Source: Aurelia coerulea (Eukaryota; Cnidaria; Scyphozoa; Semaeostomeae; Ulmaridae). Taken from it: DNA of 64,000 bases. The notes below the pieces were generated by a model. It searched no databases and was not told the DNA's origin. It worked only from the letters and a program-made list of their open reading frames with translations. Location of the stretch: contig CM076955.1 in the NCBI GenBank assembly GCA_039566865.1, forward strand, positions 19,141,501 to 19,205,500, read 5' to 3'. A program made the position numbers and the translations under genes. Below are positions 25,501-36,800 of this stretch, piece by piece (the stretch's first letter is position 1; each line of letters starts with the position of its first letter).

Positions 25501-27230
25501 ATGTCAATAAGAACGTCAGGCGTGCATTATATTCAAACCTGTCTGGGAGAGGTAGAAATTCTCTGAAAACCTGCCAGCATATCAATTTGTACAGCTAGGG
25601 TAGAGAAGTCTATTACCAGAACCAGTAAGAATGCAGGTATCAAACAGTAATGAGTTTTTACTCATGGAGCAACGAAACAATCAAGTCAAGGGCCGCTTTA
25701 GAATGTCAGCTTTGAAGGGTTCACTAAAGAACTGCATGCCATGTCAGAAGGTAAGAAGAAAATTGGTTGGAGCATGTGCAGTAAGTATTGAAAAGCAATG
25801 TGTCCCCTCATCATCGTACTCCAATTACATTTCATAAAGAACTATTGAAAAAAACTGCCTGCAAAATATTGCTTTGGAAACAAATTACAATTACATTTCG
25901 TAAAGAACTTTTTAAGAAAAACTACCAGCAAAGTATTGCTTTGGAAAAAGCTGCCTGGGAACTTTGTTCCCATGTTCCCATGTTTATGCACGCCTGGAAC
26001 GTTTCTATTATGTTTCTGCGGCCCTCTTAGCAAAATGATAGCATTTTCTTCCCCAATTAATATCAGCATTGTATGAAGAATTTTTGCTTGTGACAAAATT
26101 TTGAGTTGCAAAAATAACAAAGTTTAGGCTTGTGATAAAATGACTTACTAGGTAGTGGCATTTCATCATGTTTGTCAGGGCCTGTAGAAGCAAAATATGA
26201 AATAATCAACATTTAGGTATTAGAACTTGTCAGATGCTACCCTGGTACCATGTCAAAGCATTTGAACTATTGTTAAAATTTTCCTGCTGAGAATGAATGA
26301 AAGGTACAGGAAGTAATTAAAACACAATGTTATGCGGAGATGCCACATTTCTCTAATAAAAATACCTGGTCTTGAAAAAGAATCATTTGTGACAAGTTGC
26401 ATAAACATGTAGAGTCTGCAGGGGTAAAATGGGTAAGCTTGGGTAAAATTGATAATGTTGCTGGCCAGAAGACAGGATACCTTTATCCTTGAACTGTTAA
26501 ATAATTACCACAGTACAGGCCTTGCACACATTAAAGTGACTTTCCTGCCTAAGAATTAATGTTTCATAAAACTTACAGTTTTTCATATGGCTCGAGAATT
26601 CTTGTCATAATGTAAAGATTTCTGGTCATGCTAATATGCTGCATGGTCAAATCAACAGTGCAACACCAAGGAGAACATTTTTCAACTGCTAGAGAAAATG
26701 TGTGAATCAATATATTGGCAAATTTTATCAACATTTTTGCCTTAGTCATTTCCCCCAAGCTTACTCAATTTACCCCCTAGAGACCTTATCATTACAGGTT
26801 GATACAGAAATGTACTGTTTCATTACAAAAATATAAGTCAAATATATTACAGGTTGATATAGAAATTTACTGTTTCATTACAAAATGTAAGTCAAATATT
26901 TCTGTCAGATTTTATCAACATACCATAAAGATGCTCTGGCGTATTTTGATTCTGCATCCTTGGTATTTTTGTTCTACCTCCTGGTGATACTGGGCTGCCC
27001 TGTCTCTGGCCATCCCTGGTATTTCTTTCTCTTTCCCTTTCTCTTTCTGCTGCAGCCTGGTTCTCTTTCTGTTGCCTGGTTCTAGGTGTATCGACTCTAT
27101 TGACCATAACAGTTGGGGCCCTTGATAAGCTGGACCTTCTGGTGTCAGCCCTCAATGGTTGGACTCTAGCTGGTGATGGGGTCCGTACTGGACTCTTACT
27201 ACGGCTCATAATACCTCTACTAGAGGCCAT
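13509..27230 (-). CDS. SUN-domain protein (LINC complex, inner nuclear membrane), complete, 17 exons
   Basis: SUN proteins span the inner nuclear membrane and bind KASH proteins in the perinuclear space, linking nucleus to cytoskeleton. Exons in coding order: 26924-27230, 26577-26688, 26366-26415, 26149-26181, 25212-25274, 23625-23652, 22488-22549, 21685-21722, 20999-21075, 20647-20755, 19803-19887, 19037-19068, 17865-17967, 17031-17209, 15576-15686, 14519-14611 and 13509-13649. Every border is GT-AG and every phase joins; the total is 1623 nt, 540 aa plus stop. The start (27230) gives a basic N-terminus rich in SP/TP (MASSRGIMSRSKSP) with an ERERERERN run. Residues about 206-223 (NIALMLVGILIVMQAFLIL) form the single membrane segment. 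Residues about 245-300 are coiled coil. Residues about 360-540 are the SUN domain: IGIPDYALESAGG, LPGNCWPLEGPTGYVV and the terminal YTCIYRFRVHGEP. The KASH-lid segment is His-rich and lacks the usual Cys. Assignment to SUN1/2 versus SUN3/4/5 is uncertain. Confidence 0.95.
14080..14345 (+). mobile_element. LINE 3'-end remnant
   Basis: The frame ending at 14338 reads WNSLGTEVRNSSTLRAFKKE, the typical C-terminus of jockey/CR1-like reverse transcriptases (WNSLP...S...FKK). The upstream part (from about 14090) is frame-broken. Dead copy in the last SUN-gene intron. Confidence 0.65.
15937..16013 (+). repeat. Tetranucleotide microsatellite (GTTC)n/(ATTC)n
   Basis: About 13 TTCG-type units followed by six TTCA-type units, in a SUN-gene intron. 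Encodes only an artefactual FVRS repeat. Confidence 0.95.
16020..16256 (-). repeat. SINE with tRNA/5S-like promoter
   Basis: On the minus strand it starts with TGGCCGAGCGGTTTATACAG, a leucine/serine tRNA-like A-box. Further on it has GGATGGGTGACCTTCC, which resembles the 5S rRNA internal box, and then a tail block CCTGGATGC...GCATGCATAGT. The tail is shared with 59475-59580 in the opposite orientation. A Pol III-transcribed SINE is the best reading. Confidence 0.6.
16524..16922. mobile_element. MITE family A copy interrupted by a foldback element
   Basis: Left end AATAGACTTTTTGGCTGTTC and a matching interior up to about 16610. The family A right half resumes at about 16850 (ATCGCTCGATCCAGG). 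Between them lies the foldback at 16640-16830. Nested insertion, ends diverged. Confidence 0.65.
16640..16830. mobile_element. Foldback (long inverted repeat) element
   Basis: Arms of roughly 80 bp: AGGCCTTTCTGACAAATGTC on the left and its near complement on the right, extending outward through GATTTAGC...AAAAAGATTCGGAT. Central spacer about 20 bp. Nested in a family A MITE. Confidence 0.75.
17465..17820 (-). pseudogene. LINE reverse transcriptase C-terminal fragment
   Basis: The minus-strand frame contains LQKLKKRAARIITNSSFDAP and GLGWKTFDELVTYESKTMVF, signatures of cnidarian jockey/CR1-type LINE reverse transcriptases. The upstream peptide CCSIWGCAC continues it. 5'-truncated. It ends in a (GTT)n tract that abuts the donor of SUN exon 13 (17865). 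Confidence 0.8.
18520..18935 (-). pseudogene. LINE 3'-end fragment with (ATT)n tail, chimeric with another repeat
   Basis: The minus-strand frame includes KRGIYYSGTKIFNSLPLPLK and FKKALKEHF, a LINE C-terminal signature, and is followed by a tail of eight AAT units at 18520-18543. The upstream part (18830-18985) instead matches the arm of the large inverted-repeat family seen at 37382-38150, so the insertion is chimeric. In SUN intron 12. Confidence 0.7.
19236..19450. mobile_element. TIR element with TACCGGGTGTCCC ends (215 bp)
   Basis: Inverted termini about 40 bp long: TACCGGGTGTCCCAAAATGA and the complement ending GGGATACCCGGTA. TA at both ends fits a Tc1/mariner-type target. Related single ends (ACCGGGTGNGYCA) occur at 14759, 23209 and 63032. 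In SUN intron 11. Confidence 0.8.
20239..20320 (+). repeat. tRNA-like SINE head
   Basis: Recognisable split promoter: GGATGGCTCAATGCTCAGTT (A-box-like) and GGTTCGAGTCC (B-box, 20292-20302), about 45 bp apart. It does not fold as an intact tRNA and continues into non-tRNA sequence, so a SINE is favoured over a tRNA gene. In SUN intron 10. Confidence 0.6.
21473..21574. mobile_element. Hairpin MITE (102 bp) with 9-bp target duplication
   Basis: Almost the whole element is one palindrome: TAGCCTGCGTGCAGACTCTA ... the complement ending CGCAGGCTA, with a loop of a few bases around 21524. Flanked on both sides by ATTCCTATG (21464-21472 and 21575-21583). In SUN intron 8. Same class as 46924-46976 and 41468-41534. 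Confidence 0.9.
23738..23895. mobile_element. Foldback element, 158 bp
   Basis: Arms of about 60 bp, nearly perfect: AATAGACGATTGCGCTAAAG at the left and its complement at the right; spacer about 35 bp. Terminal AATAGAC resembles family A MITE ends. No clear duplication. In SUN intron 5. Confidence 0.85.
24686..25015. mobile_element. TIR element, AGGGCTCAAATC subfamily
   Basis: Ends ACATAGGGCTCAAATC and GATTTGAGCCCTATGT. The interior shares blocks with the AGCATAGGTTCC elements (for example TTTAGAAATTTGATGACRTCA), so the two are subfamilies of one group. Internally deleted relative to 45008-45519. Duplication unclear. In SUN intron 5. Confidence 0.8.
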
Positions 27231-27749
27231 TCCTATGAAAGTTTGCAAAATAAAATAGCATTATAAAAGTGGAGCTGAATTACTGTCAAACTACTGCATT
27301 CCAATCCTATTTGGTCAACATATGTAGGTTCAATTCCTGTCACAAAAACTACAACTGATAAGTACTGTGGTAAATCAGCTGTGCTGTGCATCTTACCAAA
27401 GTCAGTAAACAGTTTTCAACTTTTGTGTTTTAGTTGCATCCAGCCATTATGGGAGGGGGGGGAAGAGACATTACATTGTGCCATTATTGCATTGATTGAT
27501 TAGGTTCTGACCAGACAGCTATGTATCACATGTTTCATTCAATGAGTTTTTGAAAGGGCATCTACTGTACACTGACTCTTTCAAAGAAATTAAGGTCCAG
27601 GGCTGGTGCAGTAGGTAGTCTCTAAAATTTTAAGACATTTTTTCTGCCAATAGTTTCTTATAAGTTTCTCATACTTTAATCCCCTAACTGTAGAGTTAAT
27701 CTATAACCCTTACCCTGATCCTAAACAACCCTCTAACTCTAACTTGAAC

Positions 27750-28163
27750 TACTTTGGGAAGAAACTTTTGTGGGAAGAACTTTGCAAGAGTGGAAAAAGC
27801 AAACATTTTTGGAATTAACTTTTTGCGATTGGACAAAAATGGGAAGTTTTGGTGGAATAGATTTTCACAAATTAGGTTTTTTATTTCATGTTTATACTGT
27901 CTTAAATGTTCCAGAACTCTTCAACAACTCTTCCAAATTTTCCATAAATAAGCTTGCAGTAGCATATTTCAAAAAGGTCTATGTTAAAGAAGAGGAATAT
28001 CAATATCCGATTATATGAATATTCGATTCTACATCTTAGGCAATTTCAAAAGAATACACTTTCGCAAATTTCACATTCTAGGGCATACTGCGGAATAAAC
28101 TTCAGTGAATCTCGGCAAAAATGCTGAAGCTTCTTCCCACAAAAGTTTCTTCCCTTGAAGTAG
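27750..28163. mobile_element. TIR element (~414 bp)
   Basis: Left arm TACTTTGGGAAGAAACTTTT and an inverted copy at 28131-28162 (TTCTTCCCACAAAAGTTTCT onward), about 30 bp each. No coding frame or clear duplication. Confidence 0.65.
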
Positions 28164-28307
28164 CTAAATTCTAGAGTGCAGTTAAGCAGGTGGCAGTCAA
28201 ATGTTTTGTTGTTGTATGTAATATGGTAAGGAGGGTCAGGGTTAGCTTAAGAAAAGGGTTTTTAGGATTATTGTAGCAAGAGTTAGGGTAAGAATTTAAT
28301 GTAGAAT

Positions 28308-28565
28308 TTAACAGAATTCAATTACATTAGAATTTAATGTAGAATTTTCATTGGTACTCCCTACGGTCAGTGATGGGGGTGGAATGTTTTGTCCAGTGGC
28401 TCCTGGGGAAGCCCATTTGCTGGTTTCCTCAGTTCTGTCTTGTGGTGGCATCTTTTTCAGGAGATGAATCAGCACAGCAAGCTTACAATCATTGGGTATC
28501 GCTCCCACCTCAAATGATTTATTTATGATCAGGGTTGTGGTGATTCTGACAAAGAGGTCCTCCAT
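28308..28565 (-). pseudogene. LINE reverse transcriptase fragment
   Basis: The minus-strand peptide NKSFEVGAIPNDCKLAVLIH resembles the conserved N-terminal RT segment of non-LTR elements (INKSF..G.FP..WK.A.V.P..K). Short, truncated on both sides. Confidence 0.65.
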
Positions 28566-30439
28566 ATAGGCCTACTTCTGTTCAACATAACAAGAACCTA
28601 ACTCGTTATGTTGGCAGATGAGATGATCTAATTTTAAAACGCACGATACGCACGAGCCTTTTTGAGATTTACACAAGTCTATCCTTTGAAAAGTGCTACG
28701 AATGGCATCACTGCTGTATCAAATTTGCCAACTCTCGCAACTTTTTCAACTCTATTCGCAGCACCGCTCTTACCTTCCCGTTCATATTTCACTCGCTACT
28801 TTACCAGGCCAGTAGGCCGTACATTAGGCCAAATAAATCGTTATGTAAAAAAATAGCAAAAAAGCAAGCATCTGATCTGATGCAAAGGCTCACCTAATAT
28901 CTCGCCGGTTCTTCTTATAAGTATAAACTTATCAATAATACGCGTGTCTCTCGATGGTGACCCAATGTTTATTTTGTTCTCTTGGATTGCATTTCCCATT
29001 GAGAAGTAAGAAGAATATTTTGAGAAACGTTTTTCCTTTTCCACTGAGTGATTCACTTCGACTTTCGCGCCCCTTTTCTCCTCCGCATTATCAAATTATA
29101 GCGAGGCGAGGTACGCAGCGGCATAAATGTGACAACAAGAAGTTTGTTATCCCTTCTTATAAGAAACTGCTTATAAGAAACTCAACTTGAATCATCAAAA
29201 ATTTAAGAAAGTCCAGTGATAGGATTATATAAATTAACTATTCAATTCAATAATGGAAATCCTTTGCATAGTTCATTTTATCTTTACTTGTTTCCAACAT
29301 ACAGTCATGGTGCGAACCGTCGCTGATGGAGGAGTGGTGGGTCGATTTCATTACTGTGCACTGCTTGCTGCTCACAAAGAAGGCTGAAATGAGCTCGGAT
29401 TTTTCCTATATACTGACCTATTCCCTAGGGGCTACAAAACTGCTCTCCCCAGGCCTCTCAAGCAGTCTCGGGTGTGTAGAACATTAGAGTCTTGGAATTT
29501 CGTGAGACTTCTCCGGTGAGAATACCAACGTATTCTCATCGGATCCGTCCCCCTTCCTTCCAGACCACTAAGATATGGAGAGAGCTTCGGGGGCCGCAGA
29601 TCTGGACTAAACGAGAAATGGAGACATAAAATAAACACACTGAATATTTTTCCAAACATCATACATAATATAGAGCCCCCTCCATTACTCAAGTAGAATA
29701 GGTTCGTAGAAGATCGGCGCCAAATGAAAACAACGAGGAGCACAAATGTTATGAACATTGCAAGTTTTAAAAGATCATCGTACTCGGAAAATTACATAAT
29801 TTGGAGACACCTGTGAATTTACTCGTTTTCTATCTTATTTCCTATGTGCCTTCTTGGGTTGAACTTATCGGTCTCTGACGGGTTGGGCTGGAGGGTTTCC
29901 CCCTAAAATTACATCAAGATAATTTGTCTTAAACACTAATCCTCAGTTCACTCAGATAGTTGCAGAAGGATGACAAACAATAATATTTTGGAATTAATAA
30001 TGAAGACAAATGAGAAGGAAAACCCTCCAACCCAACCACTCAGAACAGCAGCTTAGAGCCGTGTATTAAGGTCTTTAGTTAGGCCCCCGAGTGGTTGAGA
30101 AGAAGTAAGCGATCCTTAAAATTGCTTTTGAAAAACTCCTTGCAATGCTTGCTCAAGCAGGGATATATAATCTCGATTCAAAACCCTTGACGGATCTATT
30201 CTTGCCACAACGATCCAAGCATCAGAAAATGTTCTTGTTCTCCTCTGATAAGAGATTGCTCCCGCAATTAGGGCTTCAGTGAGATACTATTATGATAAAA
30301 GCCAGTGTTGCTGAAAGAATATAACATTATATAATTATAGCCTTGAACCATAGAAATATGCCTTGAACCTATCGCTAGCGATACCTTGCTTCATGGCAGT
30401 ACTTTGGTGCCAAAAACGTAAAGCAAAAAATACGATCTA

Positions 30440-31802
30440 AAACCTAAGGCTAGCGATATCATGCTTAAACGCAGATCTTTCGTTGCTTGAAAACATGCAT
30501 AAAATTATATGCCTAAAGCTAACGATGTCATGCTAAAACGCAGATCTTTCGTTGCTGAAAAACATAAATAAAATTCTAAGCCCAAAGCTAACAATGTCAT
30601 GCTAAAACGCAGATCTTCCGTTGCTGAAAAAACATACATAAAATTCTCAGCCCAAAGCTAACGATGTCATGCTCAAACGCAGATCTTTCGTTGCCGAAAA
30701 ACATACATAAAATTCTAGGCCTAAAGCTAACGATGTCATGCTAAAACGCAGATCTCTCGTTGCTGAAAAACATGCATAAAATTCTAAGCCTAAAGCTAAC
30801 GATGTCATGCTAAAACGCAGATCTTTCGTTGCTGAAAAACATGCATAAAATTCTAAGCCTAAAGCTAACGATGTCATGCTAAAACGCAGATCTTTCGTTG
30901 CTGAAAAACATGCATAAAATTCTCAGCCCAAAGCTAACGATGTCATGCTCAAACGCAGATCTTTCGTTGCTGAAAAACATGCATAAAATTCTAAGCCTAA
31001 AGCTAACGATGTCATGCTAAAACGCAGATCTCTCGTTGCTGAAAAACATGCATAAAATTCTAGGCCTAAAGCTAACGATGTCATGCTAAAACGCAGATCT
31101 TTCGTTGCTGAAAAACATGCATAAAATTCTAAGCCTAAAGCTAACGATGTCATGCTAAAACGCAGATCTTTCGTTGCTGAGAAACATGCATAAGATTCTA
31201 AGCCTAAAGCTAACGATGTCATGCTAAAACGCAGATCTTTCGTTGCTGAAAAACATGCATAAAATTCTAAGCCTAAAGCTAACGATGTCATGCTAAAACG
31301 CAGATCTTTCGTTGCTGAAAAACATGCATAAGATTCTAAACCTAAAGCTAACGATGTCATGCTAAAACGCAGATCTCTCGTTGCTGAAAAACATGCATAA
31401 AATTCTAAGCCTAAAGCTAACGATGTCATGCAAAAACGCAGATCTTTCGTTGCTGAAAAACATGCATAAAATTCTTGGCCTAAAGTTAACGATGTCATGC
31501 TAAAACGCAGATCTTTCGTTGCTAAAAAACATGCATAAAATTCTAAGCCTAAAGCTAACGATGTCATGCTAAAACGCAGATCTTTCGTTGCTGAAAAACA
31601 TGCATAAAATTCTAAGCCTAAAGCTAACGATGTCATGCTAAAACGCAGATCTCTCGTTGCTGAAAAACATGCATAAGATTCTAAACCTAAAGCTAACGAT
31701 GTCATGCTAAAACGCAGATCTTTCGTTGCTGAGAAACATGCATAAAATTCTTAGCCTAAATCTAACGATGTGATGCTTAAACGCAGATCTTTCGCTGCTA
31801 GG
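30440..31802. repeat. 69-bp minisatellite, about 20 units with higher-order structure
   Basis: Unit includes CTAACGATGTCATGCTAAAA and a BglII site (AGATCT). Spacing of the AACGATGTCA motif is 69 bp (70 once). Variant marks repeat every four or five units: AGATCTCTCG near 30751, 31027, 31372 and 31648 (276, 345, 276 bp), and TCTCAGCCCAAAG near 30645 and 30921. The minus strand is free of stops over long stretches only because 69 is divisible by three. Confidence 0.97.
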
Positions 31803-32362
31803 GCATGTATGTTGTAAGGGGGGCCTCGTCCATATCAACACAAGAGAAACTCTAGTTTTGATCCATTTATCTCAGATATACTTTTTCAAGTTAATGATAA
31901 ACAATCAGGGAATAAACATTTTTGAAAACGACATGTCTCGTGAGAGTTTCTTGTATCTGAATTGTGTCTCTTGAGGGAGTTGACCTTTGGACCCAACATC
32001 ATAGACGCGTTAGCGTTCACAACATAAACGCAAATTTGACATGCCGAAGAAACATAAAATCGAATTCAAACTCGGCCTAAGAAACAAATGTTTTCTGACA
32101 TTTCAATGTGAATGAAGAGGATAACTTACTGCCTGAACTGCGGCAGGAGTATACATTACATTTCATTTCGTTTCCAGTACTGCAGATAGTTGAGACCAAC
32201 TGTAGAAGCTTCCGTGTGTGCATCTGCCTGCCTGAGGGCCTTAGGCCATGTCAGCGACGGGAGCAGCATTTATTTTGATAGAGATTTTATTACTGTAAGC
32301 ACTGAAGGGACTTTAGTAATGTCTAACGTTGGTTGGGAGGCTAGACAAACCTTGGTTTCGAA

Positions 32363-32888
32363 AGCATAGGTTCCAAATCTTTAACTCCGCGTAAAAAGGT
32401 GGGTGTAAAATTCAATGACCTATTTTTTCTGATTGGATGCCTTGAAAGAGACTTTAGATACTTATCTATCATTCTACCGTTGGACTTTACAGAAATTTTG
32501 AATATTTTTGGAAATTACAGAGTATCTTACATTTCAACTCATTTGAGGATGTGACGTCATCAAATGTCTGAATCATAAACCAGATGAACGACAGATTTTT
32601 TACTTGATGCCATATTGTAGGCATTCATAAATTATGTTTTTTTTCGAAATTATTTCATGCTGTGTCAAACAGTTTAGAAATTACGATGGTTTTAAGTTTT
32701 TTTGAAAATTTTTCTTGAATTCTTGAAAAAGGAGAAAAACATTCTAATTCTGAAAATATTGAAGATTTCAGAAAATTCCAACGGTAGAATTATAGAGAAT
32801 TAGCTGAAGTTTCTTTGAAGTCATTCAGTTCAAGCAAATAGGTCACTCAATTTCACACCTGCCTTTTTAAAGATTTGGAACCTATGCT
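32363..32888. mobile_element. MULE-like TIR element, reference copy (526 bp)
   Basis: Ends AGCATAGGTTCCAAATCTTT and AAAGATTTGGAACCTATGCT, extending as longer imperfect TIRs. Perfect 9-bp duplication GGTTTCGAA at 32354-32362 and 32889-32897, the Mutator/MULE hallmark. No transposase, so non-autonomous. Other copies: 10929-11406, 52376-52899, 60349-61025. Confidence 0.93.
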
Positions 32889-33834
32889 GGTTTCGAATGA
32901 TATGCTCAGGATAACACAGGAAGTAAATACAAAGATTTCTATACTCTGAGTACTCAAAATCTGATCATTTTAAGAAACTCTGCCGCAAATTCTTAGTTTC
33001 TTATAAAAATGCGTGAACGTTTTACAGCGAGGGGCATCACGGATTTTTATGGATTTTTCTTGACAGCAAAAGGATTTTGCCAAAGGTGTTTGAGATCTCT
33101 TAGGAGTGAAATGCACCTCGCTCCATAGAGGACGAAATACTTCAATGCATGTAAGAATTGTTATTTTTTTGGAAGAAAACCAGGGAAATTTTGGGCGTTG
33201 TCAGGTTTTTTGAAGGGGTATTCTGCAAAAACTCTGCCACTGAATGACCGTCTAGAGTTTTCAATCAAGACTCCTAGATGATTCAAGGCAAATAGGTGAC
33301 GGAATGACCAATTTAAGCCGAGTAAATGCTTTGATATTCAGGAAGAAGTATCTTTTCAAACACCGGCCTTTTTGTTTTGTTTTACTCACCCGGAACAAGA
33401 AATACTTCAAGATTTGCTTGCCAATGAGCAATGGTACCTGTTGAATATATTGATGAACACTCAATGCTAGTCAATGCAATGGGTTTTTAATTGTTCATTC
33501 CGATGCAAAACGAATCAAAATGTTTGTTTTTGTTAGTTACCAAGTGTTTACATGTGAGAAACTCGATTTATTAACAGCCCTTTTCCTTCAGTTTTGAAAA
33601 ATTTAAGGACCAGATGAAATTTGCTCTTGGAAAAGCAGCTTGCTGACAAAATTCAATGAATACGCTTTTGGTATACAAACTAAAATGATTGGAATTAATT
33701 GAAGACTGAGCAAACGCACAACATTGCTTTGATTATTAACTAATTCAGCAGCTAATAAATTTGCATATTAGTTTCACCTTGAGAAGTTAAAAACTGGCCT
33801 GAATTCAAGAAAAGCAACGGAAACACAACAGAAA

Positions 33835-36800
33835 ATGGACACAAGAGGAAGAAATTACTCTGCTCCAGACTCTAGAACCATATCTAACAACATTAACACT
33901 GGGAAGACATCTGTGATAAAACCAAGCAAGAATCCTCGAGCTGGGTATAAATCATATTTTGACAAAGACACCAATGCTCAAACAAGGGGACACCAATCTG
34001 CACCACTGCGAGGCAGAGAGTCATTTGATAGCCAAGCAAATGCACGTCCATCGATAAAAGCGTCACAATTACTAAACTCGGTGCAAAATGGGAATGCACC
34101 TGGCTCTGGTTCTAAAGATGACTTTGGAAATCAAGCTACTAATAGTTCTCAACCAAATTACATGGCAACAGAAGAATCATTTTCTGCCCCAGCAAGTCAT
34201 AGGGGGTCTGTTGCACCCCTTGATAACAGAGGGTGCAAATCTGAAACTTATGCATCTAATAACAGACCATATGCCCCTACGCCGGGGAAGGAGTCATCCA
34301 TAGACTTCAACGGATCAGAAGCAAAAAGTTACACCAGATTTATCCCAAACCAGAATATTTATGGCACCGCTCCAGAGGAATGGACGAAGCAACGAGTGCG
34401 AGAGAAAAATATGGAATGGAGGGGCGGTCATGAGGTATGCAGTCATCACCTATTGTCTTCGGTACTTGGCTAAATGCACAGGTTGGAAGTTAAAGATTAC
34501 TTGGACAAGAGCTGAAGTTAATCAAACATTTTAAAGGGCTCCAAACACGTGGAATAGATATCGTGGTGATTGTCACAAAAGACGAAGAATTCAAGGATTT
34601 AATGTTTTGTGAAATACTCCAAAACTGGCCGCAGCCTTTTCACCGTCATCTCTGAAATCCTTCTCCAAGATCTGAGCAACATTTTCAGCCAGGTGAGCTT
34701 TTCGGGAAAATAGGGGATCATATTTCAATATTTTATCGAAGTACCGGTGATCTTCACATGGTTATCGGCCTAAGTATTTTGGTCTGCCAAAGTAAACCCT
34801 CCTAGTGTTCAAAATCCTTGAAATAAACAAGCAGTCAAATTATTTTTGAAAAGGTAGATACTTTGTTGTTTATTTCATTGAATTGCAAGCCTATTTGACT
34901 CTTCTGAGCCTCGCAAGCCAAGAAATTTCAAGGTTACTAGATTTTGGTTCAAAAATAGTGAGGAAAAATTGATCGAATTTCTATGTAATTTGCAAAAAAT
35001 CTGGCCGCAGCCTTTCCAGGAAACTTCTTGTATTGATCGAAATTTTATTTGGCTGTCAGAAAATCGTATCGGTACCGCCGGGAAAATAGGGGATGACATT
35101 GTAAAAATTAGATATCTACGTGTTGGTTTTATGCTGATTTCCCAGCCAGCCATCTTTGTTTGTTTACAATCTAGCAGCCGCAAACAATGGAGAGCAACGA
35201 CAACAGCTCAAGGTGAAGTCAAAATTATACCCCCGTCCTTAGCCTATGTTAGTATTGATTACTTGATGTTTGGTTTGATGTGCCAGGGGGTCAGTTTATG
35301 ATAGATTGGGCCAAAATTCTCGTTGTTTTGAAGTATATCCAGTATATCGCAAATTTCTTGCGACATTGATTTCATGTTAGTATTCCCGTTATAGCAAATT
35401 GGTCGTTGAGCAAAGCTAATTTTTTACATTTTACAGAACAATTTTTACTTCAAGGTAAGCATGACTGCGTTCAGAAAATATTACTCGCTCATCGATGTTA
35501 CTCGCAGTGACGCACGTCGGGCGGGAAGTTTTAGTCCATCGAAGGGTTAGTTGAGAGAGCAGAAACTCCAGGCTTTGCAAGAGATTTCTATTGCCCAGAA
35601 TCAAATAGTTTGATTTCTTTACAACACTGACTTGCGATTAATAAACTGGGTAAAACTCCGCGGGTTACTTGTGTGTATAACTGTCTTGTTTTGTTTTGGA
35701 TGTTCTCCGTATTTGTTGAGGATACCGAGGACTGCCCCTTTTGTCTGAGCCTTTTGTTATGCTGGTAAAGTTCAAAGCAGATAAACAGCTGGGAAACCTA
35801 TTACCATGCGCGAGAATCTCTTTGTCTCTTTGCTAATTCTTGTTTGGATTGTGGCCGGATTATCCGCCCACATCCTTTCCACAAAACCAAACATGCTTTC
35901 TGCGCATGATCACAGGTTTCCTTTTTGGGGGATGACCGTTGCTTTGAAAATAGAATATAGACACTTTGATGCGAATTCAATTAAGTTATACTTGATAATG
36001 GGCTCAACGATTTTTTGTATTTTCCGGATTTATGGGTATGCTTTTTTGTAAAATTCATTTATGGGTGAACTTTTCGGCTTTTCCGGAGTTCTGGGCCGGG
36101 GCGACAACAAAGCTAGATTTATGACCTGGATGGAGTCCCTTGTTTCTTTGTGCTCTTTGACTTGATGGTGGCGCTTCGGTCAACAGAGACTCATAATATT
36201 ACTCTGAAAAACCTGACCCTATTTAGGCCCAAACTCTGAGCTTCCTGGAGTACCAATCAGATTGCGGGATTTGTGGATTGCTATGGTAACGGAAATATGA
36301 TGGAACTTTCGATTCGATCGAACAACTGATAACATTCGGGCGAGATTCGAGATTAGAGGCCGTGATTCGAGATTCGAAGCCATGATTCCATCATAAGTCG
36401 ATTGATTAATATATATTACAGGGTCAGCTTTTTGACAGTTTCATTATGAGTCCCTGTTGAGCACGTTTTACCGCAGGGATACAAGGGACTCATCGTCATA
36501 AGTCTGCTGCCAAGCAATGGCACGCTCGAAACAGAACCTTTGAGCACTTTCTTCTTTATTTTTCTTCCAGAGATGGAGAACACGTGCTCAGCAAGTCTTT
36601 GATCACACGGAAAGAGAACTGGTATCTACGAATTTTTATCTTTTAGCAGTTTGTTGTTGTTGTTGTTGTTGTCGTAGGTTCACTCTTAGTATTACTAGCC
36701 TCACTACACAAAGACCCTCAGCTTACGCTCATCTTATTGAAGTTAATGGATGTTGTTGCTGTCGCTCCAATAGTTATAGCGTCTATCAGTCTATCAATAG

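Larger units (their letters stand above)
27231..33834. other. SUN gene 5' flank and intergenic region
   Basis: Presumed promoter and 5' UTR of the SUN gene directly upstream of 27230. Beyond it are a TIR element (27750-28163), a LINE fragment (28308-28565), the 69-bp minisatellite (30440-31802) and a MULE-like element (32363-32888). In 28600-30400 I see no gene; degenerate TTAGGG-like patches near 28220-28285 look like simple sequence. Confidence 0.5.

Noticed and set aside
30923..31705. 260-codon open frame on the minus strand with a 23-residue repeat
   Set aside because: It is the 69-bp minisatellite read in a stop-free frame; 69 is divisible by three, so openness is automatic. No start context, splice partners or non-repeat flanks support a protein.
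35806..36051. 81-codon frame with a hydrophobic, signal-peptide-like start
   Set aside because: Lies in intron 1 of the 33835 gene model, lacks recognisable downstream exons, and ends in AT-rich sequence typical of chance frames.
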